A stretch of 64,000 nt of DNA from Rhodobacter sp. (GTDB taxonomy: Bacteria > Pseudomonadota > Alphaproteobacteria > Rhodobacterales > Rhodobacteraceae), in contig JADCDI010000001.1 in assembly GCA_020251025.1 (NCBI GenBank), positions 62,001 through 126,000 on the forward strand, read 5' to 3'. The number at the start of each line of letters is the position of its first letter. The stretch's first letter is position 1. The position numbers and the translations under genes were made by a program. Positions 7,402 through 15,633 of the stretch are shown piece by piece. The notes beneath the pieces are model-generated. The model did not search any database and was not told the DNA's origin. It worked only from the letters and a program-made list of their open reading frames with translations.

Positions 7402-8718
7402 ATGGACAACTCGCTCGTCAAACTCGCCTCGAAAACTACCGAAACCATCCCGGGCCCGAAAGTCATCCCCAACGATCCGACCCCGCTGGATCAGGCGGTT
7501 TACATCCTCAGCGTCAGCCCGAAGTATGCTACGGACATCCACTTCGGCAACTGGAAGCGTGAACTGCCCTATGGTCTGCGCAATGAGGACCTTAACTTCC
7601 TCGACCCCAACAACCGGGTCTTCTATGCGCCCCATGTGATGAGCAGCGCCGGGCAGGCTCTGCGGATTAAGGATACCGGCATCATCACCGAACGTGATCG
7701 CGCCAGCACGTGTCTCTTGACCGATAGCAGCGGTTGGCAAATCGCCCAGCAGACCGGCAAGATCGACGACATTCGTGATAGGGGGGCCATCCTCGACTGG
7801 ATCGAAAAGCGGGCGGACATGTCGATGACCCTCGACATTCCGTCGGGCAATGTTGGCAAGCCGGACTATCCCTTCAAGACCATTTCGGCCTGCCTTGACC
7901 GCACGCTGGACAACCTGCGCTTCTTCGAAAAGGAGCACGTGCGCGGCAAAGTGACGTGGCTCAATGTGGTGCAGGCCAACAGCCATGGTTCCGGCTATGA
8001 ATGGTATGAAGCCGTTAAGCCTTTCGATTTCTGCGAGGGTTGGGCCATCGCGGGCAAGATGCGCAAGACCTTCACCTACGTTATCTCGCTGCTGCTTCGC
8101 ATGATGGAAGACGGCACCATCCAAAACAAGAAATGGGTTCACGTGCTCGGCACCAATGAACTGTGGGTTGCCGTCCTGCTCACGGCGGTGCAGCGCGGCC
8201 TGAATGCGAATGGCTGCGATCTTCGGATCAGCTTCGACACCTCCACCCCGTGCACCCTGATCCGCACCAACGGCGTGTTCAGCCTGCCGAACTTCAACGA
8301 TAAGGCGCTCCTGCTCCCCACGGAATATGCGCCCGACCACAAGCGCATGTTCCGCAGCCCTGTGCAGTGGCCCTGGCCGAGTGCCATCGGTAACAAGCTG
8401 ACTTTGGGCGACATCAACGTCGCGTCTTGGGGTAAATCGCCGTATTGCCGCGACAACCTCAGCAACACGCTGATGATGCTGCACAACTATGCGTCCTTGC
8501 GCGAAACCATCCTGCTCGCCAATCGGATCATCGATGCGCAGCAGGCTAGCAAGGATCACATCATCGCCCCGAAGCTGTCCAAGTGCGTTGGCATCGTGCG
8601 CCAGATCTTCGATGCTGGCCCGAAGAAAGGGCGCGAAATCCTCGAACAGAACCGCACCAAGTTCAACGGGCTGATTGACCGTAACTTCTATGAACCCGAC
8701 CGCAGCGAAGAAGACTGA
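7402..8718 (+). CDS. TGT-superfamily / DpdA-like (7-deazaguanine) transglycosylase, divergent
   Basis: RBS ggaggt and ATG at 7402. TGT-type motifs in order: LLTDSSGWQ (cf. LTDSGGFQ), MTLDIPSG, LNVVQANSHG (cf. IVQGG), GWAIAG (cf. YAIGG), HVLGT, SFDTSTPC (nucleophile Asp region), MMLHNYASL (cf. IHNL.YY). CxCxxC zinc ligands not evident. Confidence 0.7.
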   Translation: MDNSLVKLASKTTETIPGPKVIPNDPTPLDQAVYILSVSPKYATDIHFGNWKRELPYGLRNEDLNFLDPNNRVFYAPHVMSSAGQALRIKDTGIITERDRASTCLLTDSSGWQIAQQTGKIDDIRDRGAILDWIEKRADMSMTLDIPSGNVGKPDYPFKTISACLDRTLDNLRFFEKEHVRGKVTWLNVVQANSHGSGYEWYEAVKPFDFCEGWAIAGKMRKTFTYVISLLLRMMEDGTIQNKKWVHVLGTNELWVAVLLTAVQRGLNANGCDLRISFDTSTPCTLIRTNGVFSLPNFNDKALLLPTEYAPDHKRMFRSPVQWPWPSAIGNKLTLGDINVASWGKSPYCRDNLSNTLMMLHNYASLRETILLANRIIDAQQASKDHIIAPKLSKCVGIVRQIFDAGPKKGREILEQNRTKFNGLIDRNFYEPDRSEED

Positions 8719-8743
8719 TCCCACGGCAAAGACGCAGCCCAGG

Positions 8744-8773
8744 GCCCCGCTGGAAACGGCGGGGCTTCTTTTT
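8744..8773 (+). terminator. Rho-independent terminator after the TGT-like gene
   Basis: GCCCCGC-TGGAAACG-GCGGGGC followed by TTCTTTTT. Confidence 0.75.
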
Positions 8774-8959
8774 GTGTTGTGGGTAACTTCAGCCACTTAA
8801 GGAGCTCTCGCAGAAGCAGTGGCGACAAAGATTGAAAGCTGAAGCAATCGGTCTTGCATTTCAGTCGCAACTCAACGCTTAAGTTGCTCAACAAGTCCTG
8901 AGCCCAAACCACCTTACTTCATTGATTGTTGTCAGATTTCTTTTAGGGCGGGTCTATCT

Positions 8960-9082
8960 TCAGGTTCCGGAAACCAAAGGCCTTTCATGCCATCGCAAGC
9001 CATGCTGACCCTCGCTGTAGCACACTAACCAGACCGCACATTCACGCAATTCCAAAGGAAACTTGTTCGTCACCTTGCTCAT
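8960..9082 (-). pseudogene. Remnant of an IS3-family OrfA transposase N-terminus
   Basis: Reverse-strand reading MSKVTNKFPLELRECAVWLVCYSEGQHGLRWHERPLVSGT* resembles IS3-type OrfA (M..K.NKFSPEVRERAVRLV...GQHGSRW) and is then truncated. Confidence 0.65.
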
Positions 9083-9151
9083 GGTGCTCAATCCCTTCGT
9101 CCGTTGTGTCCACCGTGGCGACGGTGTAGTTCAGAGCACTCTTGGAGATGA

Positions 9152-9379
9152 ATGATGCCTGACCAGACTGTTGATGCAACGAACGTCCTTTGCCCATTGC
9201 CGGTAATCAAAGCCAAAAAGGCTCTGAGGCAAATGTCAAAGGGCCAAACGCTTCTAGTTCGCACGACCGACCCAGTGGCACTGATAGACATTCCGCATAT
9301 GTGCAAACAGTTTGCCTTCGAACTCATCGAAACTAAGGAACTCGAGGTTAGCCACGAGTTCCTCATCAGGAAGTCTTAA
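9152..9379 (+). CDS. TusA/SirA-family sulfur carrier protein
   Basis: MMPDQTVDATNVLCPLPVIKAKKALRQMSKGQTLLVRTTDPVALIDIPHMCKQ... with the CPxP motif and TTDP strand typical of TusA; stop is 1 nt from the dndE-fusion stop on the opposite strand. Confidence 0.88.
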   Translation: MMPDQTVDATNVLCPLPVIKAKKALRQMSKGQTLLVRTTDPVALIDIPHMCKQFAFELIETKELEVSHEFLIRKS

Positions 9380-9380
9380 C

Positions 9381-10925
9381 TCACTTCGCAGACCACGACT
9401 GTACCTTTTTCGCGGCACCGTCGCCTCGCCGTTTCACAAATGCTTGCCCAGTCGATAGGGTAGCGAGGTTAGCGCCTTTCCCAAGAATACGTGCTGCATT
9501 TCTCGAAGGCGCATTAGTGGAAAATGCCGCCACAAGGCCCATTTCGCTGAGGAAGTCGTCTTCTTCGCCAGAAAAATCGTCTGGACTTTGGGAAATTAGC
9601 ATCACGGCGCCGCCTTTTGAACGACTCATTCTTACCAAGCTAGACAGAGACGGGAGTTTGCTTCCAAGGATCCGATGCGCTTCATCTACCATCGCAATGA
9701 TGCGCATGCCTCGGCTTCCGTCCGCCGCGACAGGGGCGTCAGGAAGACTGTTCAAATATTGGTCAAGTGCGTCGAGAACCAAGTTTACAACAATACTTCT
9801 GCTTTCCTCGACGACATGAGGCGGGAGTTTGATAATCCACGAACGCTTAAAGAATTCCTCCGGCGGCATGGTTGGGACGAAGAGAGGGAAGCGGCAGACC
9901 TCTCGCGCAGCGGCGATTGCGCCGTCCTCCTTCATCTCACGTTCGCCATAAACGTTAAGCAACTCCTCGCGGAAATTGTCCAGTTCACAGGGGACGTTGC
10001 TACGCAGTGCACGTTCAGCAGCCTCGTAAACAGCATCTCTTTGCTTATCGCCAAGTTTTGCACCCTTCAGTCGCGAGAAGGACTCCCTAAAGCGAGAAGC
10101 AGCTTGAGACACCTCGATGTCATCCCTCGACCGGAGTGAAAGGACATCCAAGGGAACTGGAGACTTTGGTGGCTCAATGACCGTCGCTTCGAAAAGCTGG
10201 TCCAAATGGTAGCCACCACCAGCCTCGTCAGTTGCAAGGTCGCCCTTAAAGTCAAAAGCAATTATAGGCAGAGGCGCTTGTTTTCTTATCGATTTGAGAA
10301 CTGCAACCGCAGTTCGCGTCTTGCCGGAACCAACGCCACCCATGATGGCGCTATGCGGCGAACATCCTGGACCGTTGAGTGTCCATTCGAGTTCAGCACC
10401 CGTGTTTGCTTCTTTAGAGATTTCGCCGACGGGAACCGATAGAAGCCCCTCGTTCACAAACACATCAAGGCCGCCACCTTGCTCCAAAGATTTGAATTTT
10501 CCAGACAGCGGCAGTTCAGCGTGATCGACAAGCCGCCTTACAAATTTGAAAACATCTTCTCCAGATTGTTTCCAATCGGCATCAAGCAGTTCAAGACCAC
10601 GTTTCCAATGCGCTGCGACATTACCTGTTAACACCTTAATATCATACTCATTGGACGGGGAATGTTGGACAACAAGGGATACCCAGGTCATTAGCTGTGT
10701 TCCAGTACCGAACAGCGTATCTCCCTTAATGGCCTTTCCCCATTCGGCCTCGGCAGCTATCGGGTTGGGACTGCTAGTAAGCCCAAGAGACCGCGAAAGG
10801 GCCAACCTTGCTGGCAAGTAGCGTTTTTTCATTCCAAGGCGGCGCATGAATTCCGTATTTAGTTCGTCGGCCTTTTCATCAGTGCGGAAGTTCGCCCCGG
10901 CAACATCAACGATGTTAAATGTCAT
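9381..10925 (-). CDS. DndE-HerA-like fusion: N-terminal DndE-like domain plus C-terminal P-loop ATPase
   Basis: N-term RRLGMKKRYLPARLALSRSLGL...GDTLFG (DndE-like); Walker A MGGVGSGKTRTAVAV; Walker B-like IIAMVDEAHRIL; directly follows dndD. Confidence 0.8.
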   Translation of the reverse strand: MTFNIVDVAGANFRTDEKADELNTEFMRRLGMKKRYLPARLALSRSLGLTSSPNPIAAEAEWGKAIKGDTLFGTGTQLMTWVSLVVQHSPSNEYDIKVLTGNVAAHWKRGLELLDADWKQSGEDVFKFVRRLVDHAELPLSGKFKSLEQGGGLDVFVNEGLLSVPVGEISKEANTGAELEWTLNGPGCSPHSAIMGGVGSGKTRTAVAVLKSIRKQAPLPIIAFDFKGDLATDEAGGGYHLDQLFEATVIEPPKSPVPLDVLSLRSRDDIEVSQAASRFRESFSRLKGAKLGDKQRDAVYEAAERALRSNVPCELDNFREELLNVYGEREMKEDGAIAAAREVCRFPLFVPTMPPEEFFKRSWIIKLPPHVVEESRSIVVNLVLDALDQYLNSLPDAPVAADGSRGMRIIAMVDEAHRILGSKLPSLSSLVRMSRSKGGAVMLISQSPDDFSGEEDDFLSEMGLVAAFSTNAPSRNAARILGKGANLATLSTGQAFVKRRGDGAAKKVQSWSAK

Positions 10926-13000
10926 CAGTTAGCCCCATTTGAAAAATAGCCCTCTTTTACCGAGGACACACCAATGTCTCCTTCGCGTTCGAAGGTCACG
11001 AGGTATTTTTTCTGAACGTAGGGTTCGATTTCCGAAAGGTACTCACCGACGACCTCAGTATTTGTCGAAAGCAGAATGACCTGATGTCCTCTCTGAACAA
11101 GGTGATTAAGTACACCCTTTCTGTGTGCAACATCGAGTCGACCCAATGGCGTATCGATGACCATCGGGAACGAACGCTTCGACACCGAAGCAACGGCCGA
11201 AATGAGTGCCTGCGTAAAGATCTGCTTTTCTCCCGCAGACAAGTCATAGTTTCGCAGATCGATGCCCTGTGCGCTGAGGAGCCTGACTTCGCAGTCCTCA
11301 TTAATGTCGATCCGGTCAACCAGATCTTTCTTGTGTGCCATCGAATGATGGGCATCTGTCATGGCCTTGGCTATGGCCGAAATCTGGCTTGGAACAGCCT
11401 GTGCGACAATTGAATCAACCATCGCAGCTACTTTCAAAGCTCTACTGGCTCGACGCAAAGACGGTTTAGCTTGGTCCCAATGTCCCGAGAGTTTGGCCAA
11501 CTCCGCATTCTTCTTGGAGATATCTGCGTCGAAGGATGCAACTTCCCTCCGAAGTGCACCCAATTCTTGGTCAACTTCGCTTAGCCGCGTGTTAAGTGAA
11601 TTTAGCTCCGTCTTCTTCTTCTCGATATGTGGGGTGATGCTTTCTGTTCGGGTGATCTCCTTTTGGAGCCGTGAGGCAGCTTCTTCACTGCTCGAAATCC
11701 GGTCCAAGAGTTCAACGACGGTAGGCGCACCAAGTTCGTCAAGGTCATCGAGGGCATCGATCACCTTGAGACGCTCCATTTCGTTCAGATACCGATGAAT
11801 AATGTCTTTCGACACGTTCTCCGGCGGTGGATACCAGAGAGACTCCCAGGCTTCAGACGCGATGGTTACGACGGCACTTTCCTGATCAGGATTCAGGTTG
11901 GGATGAACTTTTTGAAGGGATAGTCGCACGGTATCGAGGAACGTAGAGAGGTTCGCATCGCCTTGTTTGCGTCCTGCCAACCACTTCTCTCTCACGATCT
12001 CCCCGCGCAGCTCGTCCTTAAGAAGTTCCCGCAGACCTTTCCCAGAGAGGGCTATAGCGATGTCCTGCGAAAGAAGCCGTTCGAGATGGGATTTGCCATC
12101 CTCAACGTCACGCTGTAGACGGTTCAGCCGTTCGAACTGTTCTTGAAACTGGGCTTGGGAACCCGCCCCAAAGGAAGCTAGTTCTCTGGTCAGCTTCTCG
12201 CGCTGCTCTTTGAGAGTAACCTGTTCTGGTTCGAGTTCCTCGATGCGTTCTTTCCGCTTCTTGGACTGAAAGTTCAGGTTGTCGAGTTCAAGTTCAAGGC
12301 GTTCCAACGTGTTGTCGTTTACGTTATTTACCTCGCCCTTCCGAACCCGAGCGTACTGCCGCAGGTCCTGAGCCAACTCCTTAAGTATCGGAATACCCAG
12401 CAAACCTTCAATACCAGAGCGGACCTGTGCAGCCATCTCACGTTCCGCAAAAGCGCTGACTTGCTCGCCATCAAACAGGAAGAATGCCGCAAGATAGTAT
12501 GGCAAGAAGCGCCTGGCTATGTAATCGCGATACCATTCGAGGTCATCGCCATCATCACCTGGTCCCGGTCCGACAATGGTCTTCGTTGGGCCTTCGTATA
12601 TTCTTACTTCCTCATCAGCTGGCTTTAGCTGGCCCTTTTCGCTGAAGTGCCAGATGCGCTGGATCTCGATTTCCTCGCCCTCATCGACAAAGGCTAGCTT
12701 GACGGAACAAGATGAGCGGCCGACGTCAATGGCACCGCTGTGCAGCGCCTTCTCGAGAAAGTTCCGGTATGAAGTCGCAAGACGTTGCCTGTCGTCTCCG
12801 GCAAACGGAGACCGAGCGACAAGAGGCATGCCACTTTTTCCGAACATACACAGGACGATTGCCTCGAATAGCGAGGTTTTTCCGAAGCCGTTCTGGGCAC
12901 CAATCAAGACAATGTTCTTGCCATTGTCCGGCGCAGGAAAATCAAAGTTGGCAAGAGCGTAAGCTTTCCAGTCGCGCAGGGAGATACTCTTCAGATACAA
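10925..13000 (-). CDS. dndD: DNA phosphorothioation protein DndD (SMC/RecN-like ATPase)
   Basis: MYLKSISLRDWKAYALANFDFPA...GAQNGFGKTSLFEAI (Walker A), coiled coil, LSAGEKQIFTQALISAVA signature; between the dndC and dndE homologs. Confidence 0.9.
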   Translation of the reverse strand: MYLKSISLRDWKAYALANFDFPAPDNGKNIVLIGAQNGFGKTSLFEAIVLCMFGKSGMPLVARSPFAGDDRQRLATSYRNFLEKALHSGAIDVGRSSCSVKLAFVDEGEEIEIQRIWHFSEKGQLKPADEEVRIYEGPTKTIVGPGPGDDGDDLEWYRDYIARRFLPYYLAAFFLFDGEQVSAFAEREMAAQVRSGIEGLLGIPILKELAQDLRQYARVRKGEVNNVNDNTLERLELELDNLNFQSKKRKERIEELEPEQVTLKEQREKLTRELASFGAGSQAQFQEQFERLNRLQRDVEDGKSHLERLLSQDIAIALSGKGLRELLKDELRGEIVREKWLAGRKQGDANLSTFLDTVRLSLQKVHPNLNPDQESAVVTIASEAWESLWYPPPENVSKDIIHRYLNEMERLKVIDALDDLDELGAPTVVELLDRISSSEEAASRLQKEITRTESITPHIEKKKTELNSLNTRLSEVDQELGALRREVASFDADISKKNAELAKLSGHWDQAKPSLRRASRALKVAAMVDSIVAQAVPSQISAIAKAMTDAHHSMAHKKDLVDRIDINEDCEVRLLSAQGIDLRNYDLSAGEKQIFTQALISAVASVSKRSFPMVIDTPLGRLDVAHRKGVLNHLVQRGHQVILLSTNTEVVGEYLSEIEPYVQKKYLVTFEREGDIGVSSVKEGYFSNGAN

Positions 13001-13002
13001 GT

Positions 13003-13203
13003 TCAGTCCCCCAGTTCAATTCGGTCGAGGATATCGTCAAAGGAGTCAAAAAGTCCCCTTTTTCTCTGCTTTCCAGTTTGCTCCACCTCAGCTTGGATGA
13101 GTTCAACGAACTCCGGAAAGCTGATCTTGTTTTCGATGCATTCCTCACGGACGAGCGAACGACCCTCTGGATTATCGAGAAGAACTACGACGTTCTGTGC
13201 CAT
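13003..13203 (-). CDS. DNA modification system-associated small protein (66 aa)
   Basis: Small ORF adjoining dndC and dndD with near-overlapping ends. Confidence 0.7.
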   Translation of the reverse strand: MAQNVVVLLDNPEGRSLVREECIENKISFPEFVELIQAEVEQTGKQRKRGLFDSFDDILDRIELGD

Positions 13204-14354
13204 TACTTGCCCTTCTTGATCGTGTGAACTGTAGCTTCCCGTGATTCATTCATCAGTTCGGCGGCCCAAATTTTACGAATTTCTTCAATCTCTTCCGGCG
13301 CAATTAGTTCAACTTCCAACTCATCCTGCATACTAACCAGTTTATCCAGAATTTCGTGCCTGGTACCCAATGTAAACGGACCAGGCACATAGGTTCCTGT
13401 CGATGTAATAGTAATAGAACCGTTTCTACGGCGTGCTTGTCGTTTGTCCGGATTATTCCGGATAGTCACTAGCCAATCCCTGAAGTCGATCAATGCCCCA
13501 AATTCGGAGAAACCTGACTCAACGAAGCCTTCTAGGCTCCTATCTTTATCCACAACGGTACATGTCCAGCAACCAAATCTCGAAGAAGAGGACCCACACG
13601 AGGGTGCGTCAGATTTTTGAGTAACGACCGGGCACTCTCCTCCTCCAGCATCTCTGTAAAGCTTAATGAGCTTCCGATGGTCGCCGCCCCATGGCGCATC
13701 ATGCTCAGCAAGATACTCCCACACGTCCTCTGTGGTTAGCTCGACAATAGGTCGGAAAACAAGGCATCCAGCTAGGTCGTTGTGGCGGTTCAGTCGTTCA
13801 CCATTGTCGTACCGCTTTACTGAAGCGGCACGAGTGGCCGACTCTGATCGACGCACTCCCAACAACAGGATGACGTTCTCTGCCTCAGCAATCTTGGACT
13901 TGATATATGTACTGGTGGGCTGGATTTTCATCCGGTCCGTACACCACCGAAAAGTCCGGTTTGGGGACGGGTATCCCCTTCCAATCAAGTTTACCCAGAA
14001 AGTCTGCGTAACATCCGGCTTTGTGATATCGGTATGGATGGGAAGGCGTAGCGCAGTTGCCGCACTCATAATCTGATCCAAGCTTGTCTTTACGTGCTGG
14101 ATCACAAGCGGGCTTTCGACCAGGGTATCGTTCGAAACGATGTGAACAGGTCGCATGCGCTTGCTCTTCGGAAGCTCGAGCAGAACTTTGAAAACCAAAT
14201 GAGCTACAAGGGTGCTGTCTTTGCCCCCAGAGTACCCGATCACCCAAGGATAGGAGTGGTCCTGCAGGTACTCGTTGCGGATCTCGCTCTCGATAACCGC
14301 CACAGCTTCCGCTAGTGACAGGTCAGAGAAATCATGCAGCCGCAGATCATCCAT
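13203..14354 (-). CDS. dndC: DNA phosphorothioation protein DndC (PAPS-reductase-like)
   Basis: YSGGKDSTLVAHL PP-loop, FRWCTDRMKI, PSCGSSSSRFGCWTC cysteine motif. Confidence 0.92.
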   Translation of the reverse strand: MDDLRLHDFSDLSLAEAVAVIESEIRNEYLQDHSYPWVIGYSGGKDSTLVAHLVFKVLLELPKSKRMRPVHIVSNDTLVESPLVIQHVKTSLDQIMSAATALRLPIHTDITKPDVTQTFWVNLIGRGYPSPNRTFRWCTDRMKIQPTSTYIKSKIAEAENVILLLGVRRSESATRAASVKRYDNGERLNRHNDLAGCLVFRPIVELTTEDVWEYLAEHDAPWGGDHRKLIKLYRDAGGGECPVVTQKSDAPSCGSSSSRFGCWTCTVVDKDRSLEGFVESGFSEFGALIDFRDWLVTIRNNPDKRQARRRNGSITITSTGTYVPGPFTLGTRHEILDKLVSMQDELEVELIAPEEIEEIRKIWAAELMNESREATVHTIKKGK

Positions 14355-14571
14355 TGTTTTCAGTCACTTCGTCAACTTTCCGAGATGCGCCTACGGCATC
14401 AGTAGACAAGTGTCGCAAGGCTAGATCGCCGGGTCAATAGATGAACGTCACAAAGCACTTCTGGCGGTGTTGCAATCGGGACGCACAACTAGCAGATGCC
14501 GGCTGCGGTTCGTAATCTTGAAGGCAGCGGCGGCTAAGCCCTCGGTAACCTCCCGGTCGCGGGCATTATCG

Positions 14572-15144
14572 TCACATCATCTCGACGGCCGCTCGCAGGA
14601 TGTTATCGTTGAGGTCAATATATTTTTGAGTTGTTCCGATACTACGGTGGCCAGCCAAAGCAGCAAGTACCCTCACGTTGACCCCCTTATGGGCAAGCGT
14701 GGTAATAAACGTTCTTCGGGTGCTGTGTGATGTGGCGCGGTCAAGACCCGCATCGTCGTACAGTTTGAGCATCAGTTGGCACAACCCGTTCGCCGAAAAT
14801 AGTTTGCCAGATTTGCTAGTTATAAAAGGAGCTGCCGCAACTTTGGCAACTTCCGGCAACTTGTCTACGTAGGCGCCCAGCTCGGCCTGCAACTGCGCAT
14901 TCAGCAACACCGTCCGTGCCTCGTTGCCCTTAGTCTGCGCCGCAGCGAGTTGGATGCTTGCACGCACGTCGCCTTCCGCAGTGAGCACGTCACCGATCCT
15001 GAGGGCAGCAATTTCGCCAATGCGCATCCCAGCTAGGTAGCCCAGCATGAAAACGCAGCGGTTGCGATCAGGGAATGCCGTCTGCTTGCAGTAAAGGAGC
15101 ACCCGCTTCGCGTCGCGCTCTGTGAGGACCGGAGCCTGCTTCAT
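14572..15144 (-). CDS. Minimal tyrosine recombinase (190 aa, catalytic domain only)
   Basis: AGMRIGEIAAL (R), SHSTRRTFITTLAHKG (HxxR), LAGHRSIGTTQKYI (H...Y). Confidence 0.85.
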   Translation of the reverse strand: MKQAPVLTERDAKRVLLYCKQTAFPDRNRCVFMLGYLAGMRIGEIAALRIGDVLTAEGDVRASIQLAAAQTKGNEARTVLLNAQLQAELGAYVDKLPEVAKVAAAPFITSKSGKLFSANGLCQLMLKLYDDAGLDRATSHSTRRTFITTLAHKGVNVRVLAALAGHRSIGTTQKYIDLNDNILRAAVEMM

Positions 15145-15485
15145 CTTGCCCCTCTTGGTGCATGAAATGTTGTATTATAACATGTTTCCTGAACCAAAGG
15201 AGGACAACCGGAGATCTTCGAAAAAATCGCCCAATATCCTCAGTGACTTAAGCTCTTGGTTCAGAAAATGTTAATTATATGAGCCAGCGTCGTATTTTTG
15301 ATTTTCCGTCGCCGTGTGCACGCAACCTGTTTAGACCAGATCGGGCACCCTGGAAGACGCATTTTGCTAACTGATTTCAGCTCGACACGGGCTATCGCTA
15401 ACCAGACCTGCTGACTTTGCATAGAGGCCGCTCGAAATCAAAAAGGGTTAGCCGCAAACCGCCGCTAACCCTCTGAATTTACTGG

Positions 15486-15558
15486 TGCCGCTGAAGGGAC
15501 TCGAACCCCCGACCCCATCATTACGAATGACGTGCTCTACCAGCTGAGCTACAGCGGC
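15486..15558 (-). tRNA. tRNA-Thr(CGT), intact, island-borne, followed by an encoded CCA (15483-15485)
   Basis: Reverse complement GCCGCTGTAGCTCAGCTGGTAGAGCACGTCATTCGTAATGATGGGGTCGGGGGTTCGAGTCCCTTCAGCGGCA-CCA folds as a full cloverleaf; anticodon loop TTCGTAA. Confidence 0.95.
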
Positions 15559-15633
15559 GACGAGGCGTCTCCTACAACATGATGACGGCGATGCCTAGAC
15601 CTGTCATGCCTTCTCGGCGGCATTTTTCTTCGC

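Noticed and set aside
7387-8796. 469-aa minus-strand ORF antisense to the TGT-like gene
   Set aside because: The plus strand has TGT motifs in order and an RBS; the antisense frame is a compositional shadow.
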